NCBI GenBank assembly: GCA_949317995.1
Contig: OX439040.1
Coordinates: 74,745,972 to 74,809,971 of the forward strand
Reading direction: 5' to 3'
Origin: Acholoe squamosa
Taxonomy: Eukaryota; Annelida; Polychaeta; Phyllodocida; Polynoidae
DNA length: 64,000 nucleotides
The translations under genes were made by a program, and so were the position numbers. The notes under the pieces were generated by a model. It was not told the origin of the DNA. It saw only the letters and a list, made by a program, of their open reading frames with translations, and made no database searches. This document shows, piece after piece, positions 55,746-64,000 of the stretch. Position 1 is the first letter of the stretch, and each line of letters opens with the position of its first letter.

Positions 55746-57360
55746 GGTGAAATTCTAAAGGATACATAGTAAGAAATTTGTCATGAGTTAGTATGAAGGA
55801 AGGGGAAAGGATATGGCCAGTGGTAAGTGATTTTCATGTGTGGTAGAACTGTACAAAGTCACATTTAAAATATGGTTGGGAACGGGACAAGAAGTGGTTG
55901 GGAACAGGACATTATCATTATACTGACTGGGGTCTATTCATCATATTGATGTAATTCCATGTGCTGAGCTAAAGGAGGGACGGGGCCAAAGGAACAGGTG
56001 CTTGTGAGTGAGGTTCATGAATGACAAAAACTGAGTAATGTTACTTTTCTTTAAAGAAGTGGTTGGGAACAGGACATAAGTGGTTGGGAATGGGACATGA
56101 GTAATGGGGAACAAAATATAATCATTACAGTGAATAAATTGACATAATTCTATGCAATCAGTGGATGGGGGGACAGTAGCCACGGGATTGGTGCTGGTGA
56201 TTGAGGTGTACAACTGAATGTCACTTTCAAGAATAAAGTGGTTTGGAACGGGACACAGAATGTGGTTCGGAATGAGATGCTATCATTACAGTGACTGTGA
56301 TTTACTTCATTATACTGAGACAATACTATGTCATAAGTGAATTGGACGACCGAGGTGAAGGGATAGGTAATTGCGATTGAGTCTCACAAGAGTTATGATT
56401 GAATAATGTTACATTTGAAAAAAATGGTTGGGAACAGGACACAAGTGGTTGGGAACAGGACATTATCATTACAATGACTGGCATTTTTTTTATTTTTATG
56501 TTATGAGTGGATGGGAGAACAAAGGGGAGGGAATATGTGCCTTAGAGTGAGTTTAATGCATTGTAGAACTGAACAATGGTGTCTTATAAGAAGTGGTTGG
56601 GAACAGGACAAAAGTGGTTGGGAACAGGACACATGTGGTGACTGATGAAGGGTTGCAGAGAAATGAATGACCAGAAAAGCTCTATATTAAATTTTCTTTT
56701 AGGGCTCAAATAGGGCTAAATTGTGCATATTATGCAAACAGTTAAATATGAAAACTATGGAGATACTATTATCTTAATTTTTTGTGGTTGGGAATGGGAC
56801 ATAAGCACCATGGTAAGTTTAGAAGATCCTGAGAATGGATAAATAAGGAGACAGAGGCTAGGAAAGATTGGGCATTGCTTCAGAGACATATGGATTTCAC
56901 TTATAGTACAACTATTGTAGCTTCAGGAAAATCATCATTAGAAATACGGTGGGAAGCATTCATTTTTAAAGACTCTTTTAAAAAGTGGTTGGGAATGGGA
57001 CTTTGCTATTTTCTCATATATACCTATACCATGTTGACCAGATTGCTTACTAAAACATGCCCATAGGTTAAAATGATAGCCAATGGTATAGACATAAATA
57101 TGAACACAAAAACACTTACATATAGTGGATTAGCATTTGTTTTTTATATCACTGAAAAGAGGAATATGATGAAAAACATGGAATTTGGGACATGTATTGC
57201 CCCCTTTTAACAAAAGAATAACAAAGCAATAGGGTAAATCATACATCTTCTGAAAGGGCACAACTAACACAACCTCCTGGGCAAATAAAAACCTAAGATA
57301 TCAAAATTTATCATGATTTGGAGTAGTCCAAATGTAAAAGTGGTTGGGAACGGGACAAAC
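55670..57360 (+). repeat. Degenerate satellite, about 185-bp spacing, with a conserved box
   Basis: The box TGGTTGGGAACRGGACA occurs near 55,684, 55,873, 56,056, 56,238, 56,424, 56,592, 56,783, 56,984 and 57,339, about 170-200 bp apart, the last gap being near two periods. In several units a second box follows about 20 bp later (55,893, 56,080, 56,446, 56,613). Between boxes, TATCATTACAGTGACTG and a GTGAGTGAGGTTCATGA-like phrase recur but have drifted much more than the box. No coding sequence is present; a 63-residue frame near 56,875 is not called. Confidence 0.85.
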
Positions 57361-57535
57361 TCAAAAGTTGCATTGAACTCATGATACATAGCCTACATTG
57401 ATTTTCATGTTCTAAAGCTAGGCCAGGACAATTACAAAATTATTTTAGAAAAATTCTGGGGTATAGATTCTAAGGCTAGAATGTGGATAGAGCCCAGGGA
57501 ATAGAGCTCAAGGTGGTGTGCCCCCTACCCTTCTT

Positions 57536-57620
57536 AGGGGCCATCCACAAATGATGCCATGCTGGAGGGGGTGGGGGATTAGGCCCGCCATGACGTGATT
57601 AGTTCTCAATATCACCTTGT
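57536..57620. mobile_element. GGGGCCATCCA MITE, one end only
   Basis: AGGGGCCATCCACAAATGAT, then CCATGCTGGAGGGGG, matches the reverse complement of the right end of the MITE at 31,999-32,169. The opposite end is missing. Confidence 0.6.
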
Positions 57621-57679
57621 ATCCCCAAAGTTGTGCCGAACTGAAAGGTTCACGTCCTGAACCAAACATATATATGTAT

Positions 57680-57790
57680 CTGCTTATGGTCCACATCATG
57701 TACATCTCAATGATGTGTGCTGGTGTTGCATGGCCACTGCCAAGACAGAAATGACACTCACTGCCCTTTTATTCATTTTAGTGTTGTACC
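57680..57790. repeat. 'CCAATGATCCACACC' dispersed repeat fragment
   Basis: GGTCCACATCATGTACATCT, GCTGGTGTTGCATGG, CACTGCCAAGACAGAAATGA and GTGTTGTACCTTTA match the units at 34,130-34,330 and 34,490-34,680. Confidence 0.55.
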
Positions 57791-57879
57791 TTTAAGGCCA
57801 TTTAAGTATAATAACTTGAAATTACCAGATTTTTGAACTGATATTTTGGTGTGCAGGGCTTAGATCCTGAGGAATGTAG

Positions 57880-57990
57880 GACCCCTGATGATGGGCCCCC
57901 TGATGATTAGCCCCCTGAGTTTCAGCCCTGCAGAATAAAGGCCCCCTGATGATAGGGCCTGATGATCTAAGGCACCCCTGAAGATAGGCC
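57880..57990 (+). repeat. Short repeats of 'CCCCTGATGAT'
   Basis: ACCCCTGATGATGGGCC, CCCCCTGATGATTAGCC, CCCCCTGATGATAGGGCC and CCTGATGATCTAAGGC occur within about 110 bp at roughly 20-35 bp steps. It is a small minisatellite. Confidence 0.7.
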
Positions 57991-58039
57991 ATGCTTCAAA
58001 CATTCATTTCCAACATTCGAGAATTGACAGAAGGGGATG

Positions 58040-58410
58040 TTTTCCAACATCCATTCCCCAGTGTCCGAGTAGACTGACCTGATCATGTGACATAGTAGTA
58101 TCTATGTCTGAGGCTTACCCAACGTCCGAGAACCCAACATCTGTGTACCCAGCATCCGAGGACATCTCTACCCAATGTCCATGTAACTAATGTCTGAGGA
58201 TGAATGTCTGAGGCCCACCCAATATCAGAGAACCCAGCATCCGAGAACCCAACATCTAAGCACAGGTCTAACCAATGTCCAAGTACCCAATGTCCGAGTA
58301 CCCAACATCCGAGAACCCAACATCCGAGCAAAGGTCTAACCAACGTCCGAGTACCCAACATCCGAGTACCCAATGTCTGAGTAGCCAATGCCCGAGCCAA
58401 GTTGTAACAC
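58040..58410 (-). repeat. Minisatellite arm, left ('CCCAACATCCGAG')
   Basis: Units of 14-15 bp based on TACCCAACATCCGAG or ACCCAATGTCCGAG repeat for about 370 bp, interrupted by longer AAGGTCTAACC-type spacers. The same sequence in inverted orientation forms 58,985-59,330. The 'WVLG' frames here are translations of the repeat. Confidence 0.9.
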
Positions 58411-58455
58411 ACCCAAAATCACATTTGTTATGATTTTCTGACTTATATCACAAGT

Positions 58456-58683
58456 CCACACTAAAAAAATGGTTTGTTTCTGGTTGAGAGGATGAGTTAG
58501 TAGGTAGGTAGGGATTTTTTTTGTTTTAAAAATTTTCCTGCCCGTGAGTGAAGCGCTGCTGTCCAGAAGCTGTGTAGGGATAACTATTGCAAGTTTTCTG
58601 TTGGGATCTTTTGGGCCTGAAAAAAAATGCACCTCTCACACTCATACGGCCTCTCAACCAGAAACAGCCTATTTTTAGTGTGG
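58456..58683. mobile_element. Hairpin element between the minisatellite arms
   Basis: CCACACTAAAAAAATGG at the left, with TTTCTGGTTGAGAGG, is mirrored by CCTCTCAACCAGAAACAG and ATTTTTAGTGTGG. A TAGGTAGGTAGGGATTTTTT core sits just inside the left arm. Length is 228 bp. Confidence 0.65.
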
Positions 58684-58984
58684 CCCAATGGTAAAAACAT
58701 GATATACAAACCAATGATTGGAGCTCTGACAAAAGTAATGGCAACCAAGGTAACCAAATTAAAACTTACACTTATTGATGAATCTTATATTTTTAAAAAG
58801 AGAAATTATCTATAATGTTTTATGTAACTGTAATTTTTAATTAATCTGTTTTATCATCATCTTTGTGTCATTGTCTTTGTCGAATAGAACAGAGAGGAAA
58901 CTGTTTTATACATAGGAACAAAGAGAGAAACACAGTCAGTAACTAGTCATGATGGTGGAAAACACTCCTGGACTGTCTATTCTC

Positions 58985-59330
58985 TGATGTACACGGATTG
59001 TGTACTTGGACATTGGATACTCGGACATTGGGTCCTCGGATGTTGGGTACTCTGACGTTGGGTAGACCTGTGCTCGGATGTTGGGTTTCCGGATGTTGGG
59101 TACTCAGATGTTGGGTACTCGGATGTTGGGTAGACCTGTGCTTGGATGTTGGGTTTCCGGAGGTTGGGTTCTTGGATGTTTGGTAGGCCTCAGACATTGG
59201 TTACATGGACATTGGGTAAAGATGTTCTCGGATGTTGGCTACACGGATGTTGGGTAGGCATGTACTTGGATGTTGGGGACTCAGACAGTGACCTGGCATG
59301 TATTAGTTCTCGGACATTTGATTTGAGTGA
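58985..59330 (+). repeat. Minisatellite arm, right ('CTCGGATGTTGGGTA')
   Basis: Reverse complement of the left arm: units such as ACTCGGATGTTGGGTA and GCTCGGATGTTGGGTTTCCG with TAGACCTGTG spacers. With 58,040-58,410 it forms a large foldback of about 1.3 kb with a non-repetitive centre. Confidence 0.9.
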
Positions 59331-61089
59331 GACAAATAATAAGCTTCAAATGGCTTATATTCCTATAGCTAGCACACTCTATCAACTGTAAGAAGGTCCC
59401 ACCAGAACATTATTCAGTCCACTTATCGAGAGCTACTTTTCCCACTCAATCTCGGAGGCATTTACAGAGTTGAGGAAGGGCATCCTCATCACTCCAACCC
59501 ACTTATTTTCATGTCATCCATGAAACCTGCTAACCATTCTAGCAAAGGGATATCTCCCCTGTATGGTTTAGGCTGTGATGCAACTCTTCTACCAGCATTA
59601 GTTGATCTTTTGATTGAACGAGCAAGTTTTACACTTTTCTCGACAACATCAAAACCATCAGAACGTCAAGAGATTGTATCTAATCCCAAGCCAGTGATCG
59701 CGGGGTTAGCGTTATACAAATCACTTACTCTTGGGCTTAAACTAGACCTTCCGACCGGTGTGGGTGTAGTAGGCCTCGTTAAGTAACGTTATCCACTTAT
59801 TGTTCCATTGGCATATTGAACAGTTACTGCTATCGGTAGGCGACTTCAAAATTACAAAGTTCCTATGAATTGTGGTCACAGTTTACCCTGAATAAGCCTG
59901 CAACCTACAATTTCCTGTGAGTAGTAGCCAAAAAGTGAATAGACCTACAGACTCTATGGATCCAAGCTTCGCCACTAGTGTGGTTTAATAAAAGATATTT
60001 GTGCTGGCCTGGATGGATATTAAGATTTAAAAAATGGAACCTTTTTCAGTGAATTGCCGATCACCTAGTAGTAAATGTTTTGTACTTTTCTATCATTTGT
60101 TGTCATCCTCTCTGAATGTATTGTGTTTGGTACCAAATTAAAGAGAAAATATTGGACTTTAAGGAAAGCTTCCCCTAGAGGTGATCCTTGTGGTAAATAT
60201 TTATATTATATCTAAGGATCTTTGAGGACAATGAAGAAATTCTCATCCAAATTAAGAAGCACGAAGATTATTAGTACCTATCATCTCATGATTTTCATTG
60301 GGTTGTCCTCATTTTTACCAATAATCTCTTTTACATAGTATACTGGTGAGTCTCAACACTTAAAAATGACAAATTATTAAAATTCTAAATTTTTCCCTTT
60401 AGGCCTTATTATCTGCAGCTTCAACAAATGTGGCATGTGCCTGATTGCAAGAAAACACATCACAATTCTAACGAGTTGAAATACAACTGATTTCAAAGAT
60501 ATTTCTTCAAGATTAAACTGTAAACAACCTTCATGCCAAACAAATACCAGAACTGTAACTGAATATATATATATATATGGCCAAAATTATAAATGTTTGA
60601 GGTCACTTGTAGAAAAGTCATATCTTTTATAGTTTAAAACAGGTCATTGCTATAGCACAGTTACTACATAGTAGGTTGCTATAGTAGGTAATATAGTGTG
60701 ATCTGATGGTGCCAGAGCCAAGGGTGCCACAGCCTGGGGTGCTGGGAAAAGGATAGAGGAAGGTGGTTGGCTAGAGAGACCATACCCTGTTGGATAGAGG
60801 GCGGGACTGGAGGGCATTTCTCAAGATGGTATGACTAGACCCCAGTCGGATCATAGTGGGATCACTCAATCAGACAATTTAGGTTACCGTTGTCACTTTT
60901 GGCAGGAAATATGGAAGTTAACACCACTCATTTTTTAGTGGAAACATCATTTCCGCTTCAAAAGAGACAACTTATTGCAGTTTTGTTACTTTAACATGAT
61001 AGAGATATTGTATGGGGCCTTTAAGCATATACATACCTGCTGGGGTCGCGGTCTATGGACTGAGTGGGACACCCATCCTTAGTACCCCA
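59331..61089. other. Gene-free stretch
   Basis: No gene was recognised. A 91-codon frame at 59,511-59,786 has no domain I can name and no stop-free extension, so it is not called. A short TA run lies near 60,566. Confidence 0.45.
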
Positions 61090-61674
61090 GGAGGTTAATT
61101 CAAAACATCCTAACATCAGTCCCTCAGCAATGGTAGATATTTCCAGCCATAGTGATTTATCAGTAGGATGTGACTGGCATGCATTGCCACAGACAGCGCT
61201 TTTGATTGTACTTGTGTTAAGCTGAGCCCTGCACACAGTATCCCAAGCAGAACACACTGTGTTAGTGTGTACAGTGGCAAGAAGGCCAAAATTAGTCTGT
61301 GGAAAGACGCCTTTTCACAAAAGGGCATAAACAATCATTCAACTTTATCCTATGAGCTATTTATAGTGTGTAATGGCTCCCCCTCGGAAAGGGAGAATGA
61401 ATCACTTGATAGGGCATGTATCACATGAGTGGCTTTTGAGTAGAGGAGTAGTCATAAAACATACATCTAGTAATGTGGCAATCGACTTTCAATTTCTTTC
61501 ACTGCCACAACCTTTGGTGGTAGGCTTAGAGAATAAATAGTGAATAATCACCAGGACTTCCTCTGTCTGACTGGGCTACCACCAGTAAAATAGATAGGTA
61601 GAATGACTAGCTCTTTTAAAATCAACAGGACCATAGTTGGGGGACTGATGGTAGAATGCTTTGAATTAACCTCC
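61090..61674. mobile_element. TIR element, GGAGGTTAATTCAAA type, first of pair
   Basis: The left GGAGGTTAATTCAAAACATC with CTAACATCAGTCCC pairs with the right GGGACTGATGGTAGAATGC followed by TTTGAATTAACCTCC. Length is 585 bp. The right end is separated by a single base from the next element. Confidence 0.85.
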
Positions 61675-61675
61675 T

Positions 61676-62613
61676 GGAGGTTAACTCAAAATAGCCTGCC
61701 ATCAGCCCTACAGCGATGGTAGCAAGCCCCAGCCCTATTGATTTAGCTGATGGTAGTGTTTAACTTAAGGGTATTAAAATTGTAGACTAAAGTGCCCAGC
61801 GGTAATGACTTGGTCCTCCTGATATGACTGACAGGCCAGGTCTGGCTTATGTCGTTAATCACACCTGGGTACATGGTTGATAGCATGTGTTTTATCATAG
61901 CCTGCAGTGCAGTTCCCATAAGAAACAGTGGACCAACGTTCATGGTGTTGGTCAGAGGACCAACACACTGTGATGACGTCATTCCCTCACTCTCCCAGCA
62001 GTTATTTTAATTCAACTACATTATATATCTATTGAATGGGGAATTCAAGAACATCTGTAGTTTTGTTATATTCAGATAATGTGAGACAATGGTAGAACCA
62101 TGTTTACTGTGTTGGCCTTGGCCGAGTGGGTTGGTCAGGGGACCAACATTCCAACCCCATGTGTAAACATGTTGATGTCTATTGTGTTTAATAATGTGCA
62201 GCTGTTTTTGCACATCCTGTCCTAAATGCATGTGATTGTGGCTCCTGTTGGAGGAGATCTAACTGTAGATAAAAAAGAGCCAAAAAAACAAGCTTACTCC
62301 AATAAGGGTCGCATCCACTGCCCACATAAGGACCATCCATCTGCCTTCTTTCGTTATTTTCTCCACAGAAACCCATGATAAATAAAACGGATGAAGGCAA
62401 AGGATAGTCGATCTGTAGGCAGTGGATGCGACCCTATTCTCCTGCCACCTCCCCTGATGGTAGCTGTGGAAAATAAATAGGTTTGCTAATTCTTTTTTAG
62501 CTACTATCACCCTTGATATTAGCTGCAGAATGTGGACTATGACATAACATCCACAAGATTGGACACCACTACAATTGCTGGGGGCTGATGGTAGGATATT
62601 TTGAGTTACCTCC
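61676..62613. mobile_element. TIR element, GGAGGTTAACTCAAAA type, second of pair
   Basis: The left GGAGGTTAACTCAAAATAGC with CTGCCATCAGCCC pairs with the right GGGGCTGATGGTAGG and TTTTGAGTTACCTCC. Length is 938 bp, of which 133 bp is the nested MITE at 62,303-62,435. An inner short inverted pair, GGTTGGTCAGGGGACCAACA, lies at about 62,130. Confidence 0.85.
62303..62435. mobile_element. 133-bp MITE, GCATCCACTGC family, copy 2
   Basis: TAAGGGTCGCATCCACTGCC at the left pairs with GGCAGTGGATGCGACCCTA at the right. The inner inverted pair GGACCATCCATCTGCCTT/AAGGCAAAGGATAGTC is like that of copy 1 at 14,699-14,831. It is the same length as copy 1 but nested in a different host element. Confidence 0.85.
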
Positions 62614-62763
62614 AGAGAGTATAGCATGGATTTAGTAGGTAGGCAGAATGGTGCTTCTAAAAGAGAAATGGTGCATTTCCATGGAAGGTTGAGACAGTCA
62701 CACTCAGTGTCTACACTGAAACAGACCTCATTGTTAGACATGCTCTACTCGCTTCCTTCCGCC

Positions 62764-62765
<2 letters not shown>

Positions 62766-62830
<65 letters not shown>

Positions 62831-62849
62831 CATATATATATATATACAT

Positions 62850-62885
<36 letters not shown>

Positions 62886-62964
62886 TATATATAAATACAT
62901 ATATATAAACATATATATACATATATATACATATATATATATATACATACACATATATATGTAC

Positions 62965-63005
<41 letters not shown>

Positions 63006-63040
63006 CATATATATATATACATATATATATACACATATGG
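62766..63040. repeat. TA microsatellite with TATACATA variants
   Basis: An almost pure (TA) tract, with ATACATACA interruptions after about 62,825, extends for roughly 275 bp. The Tyr/Ile-rich frames on both strands are translations of it. Confidence 0.95.
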
Positions 63041-63904
63041 GTCAGGTCACCAGAAAGCAGTAGATTTTGTGTTTTTGGGTCATTTTGGACGTTTATGACT
63101 CTGGAGAAAGAAGTTGTGAACCAATCTTGTCTAACATAGACTCATTTGATAGAGAACTCCTAGGGCTATCAGAAAAATGTAAATTTGTGGTCATCCATCA
63201 AAAACTCCAGGACTTATAGCCTGCCGAAGTGAAAAAAACTGCCAAATTTCTTCTTTTTTATACTTTTTGTATTTTTACAACTGTCCTGTATTGAATAAAG
63301 AACACTATAGAGTATCCCAAAGTTATTTTTTGTATTGTATATGATCAAAGGTATCATTTCCGTGAAGTTTGGACATGTTACTAAGTGAGAATTTTTCATG
63401 ATGTGTCTTTCAAAATGGAAATCTGTCATTTGTAACGTCCGGTACCTAAATCTAAATCGGTTATAAAACATGGAAAAAATGAAGTTTCAAAACCTTTGTT
63501 ATTACCCATATGAAGGGCCCTATCATCCCCTACTTTGGTGAAGAAATTGTATGTCTACCAGCATTTGTCTCCATATGAGAACAGCTTATGTGAAATAATT
63601 CTGATAAAAGTACCGGACGTTACGTAACTTCCGGTACTTTTATCATCATGTAGGAGGCAGTCTACTGTGCATGCATAACTCAAATTTTGTTCCATTCTGT
63701 AATTGAAGTCAATAATAGACATATTGGCCTTGTTATTTTATGTGTTTGTTATGCATAATGGGACATTCTTATATTACTGAGAGCAACTTCAATTACCTCC
63801 ATATTTCATTATTTTGGTACCGGACGTTACATGACACCAAACAAGCAATAAAAATGGAACAGGATGGCCTAGATCGGTATTTTTTGGTCTTCTGAGCTGA
63901 GGAG
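63041..63904. repeat. Stretch with repeated GTACCGGACGTTAC motif
   Basis: GTACCGGACGTTAC-type sequence occurs in inverted sense near 63,432 (GTAACGTCCGGTAC), at about 63,610 and at 63,819. The middle copy is part of a hairpin with 15-bp arms, 63,603-63,617 with 63,630-63,644. The rest of the stretch has no recognised gene. Confidence 0.65.
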
Positions 63905-63982
63905 ATATGTGGATCAACACAGTAAAAGGTATGCCTGCGCACCCCCTCCTGGGCGTACCTTTTACCGTCTTGATCCACATAT
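63905..63982. mobile_element. 78-bp hairpin element, copy 2
   Basis: ATATGTGGATCAACACAG at the left pairs with a right end closing in CTTGATCCACATAT. It is the same length as, and clearly similar to, the element at 17,355-17,432, with a few substitutions in the stem and loop. Confidence 0.8.
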
Positions 63983-64000
63983 ACCTTGACAATTTTGTTA

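Noticed and set aside
55670..57360. Telomere- or G-quadruplex-like interpretation of the GGTTGGGAACGGGAC boxes
   Set aside because: The boxes are spaced by about 185 bp rather than in tandem short repeats, and a single box has too few G-runs.
58083..58412. 109-codon frame with WVLG repeats
   Set aside because: Translation of the CCCAACATCCGAG minisatellite; the inverted arm gives matching frames.
59511..59786. 91-codon plus-strand frame
   Set aside because: Reasonable composition but no recognisable domain, no conserved copy in the window and no supporting signals.
62626..63063. 145-codon Tyr/Ile-rich frame and its antisense partner
   Set aside because: Translation of the TA microsatellite.

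Overview
This window looks like repeat-dense DNA from an animal nuclear genome, most likely a marine invertebrate. The evidence is non-LTR retrotransposons (LINEs) of the CR1/Jockey-like type, many short terminal-inverted-repeat (TIR) elements, minisatellites and microsatellites, very low coding density, and no operons or ribosome-binding sites. I cannot assign a phylum. I found no host gene, rRNA or tRNA that I would defend; an exon-only host gene could be missed by eye.

Layout. 1-8.2 kb: three diverged copies of one long repeat. 8.4-34.8 kb: a mosaic of small TIR elements, long-arm inverted repeats, a 59-bp tandem array and several dispersed families. 34.8-36.1 and 54.8-55.7 kb: one roughly 880-bp tandem repeat, split by an 18.7-kb insertion at about 36,071-54,788. 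55.7-57.35 kb: a degenerate satellite of about 185 bp built around a conserved box, TGGTTGGGAACRGGACA. 57.5-64 kb: inverted minisatellite arms, two back-to-back TIR elements, a TA microsatellite and further MITE copies.

The centrepiece is the 18.7-kb insertion. It holds two unrelated-looking LINEs in opposite orientation. The plus-strand one has ORF1 at 41,202-42,805 (plus two truncated tandem copies) and ORF2 at 51,211-54,152, and ends in an A-rich tail. The minus-strand one has ORF1 at 50,206-48,776 and ORF2 at about 48,480-45,809. In both, ORF1 reads coiled coil, RRM-like region, then a C-terminal NADAR domain, a fold associated with ADP-ribose and NAD-derived nucleotides. I consider this retrotransposon-borne NADAR the most notable system here. 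The plus element has also suffered foldback insertion, a 2.08-kb tandem duplication, replacement of its coiled-coil segment by one minisatellite unit, and loss of reverse-transcriptase catalytic residues. Both LINEs now look immobile, although the minus-strand ORF1 is fully open.

Feature boundaries for repeats come from comparing sequence by eye. TIR ends are usually good to a few bases; ends of degenerate dispersed repeats are approximate.
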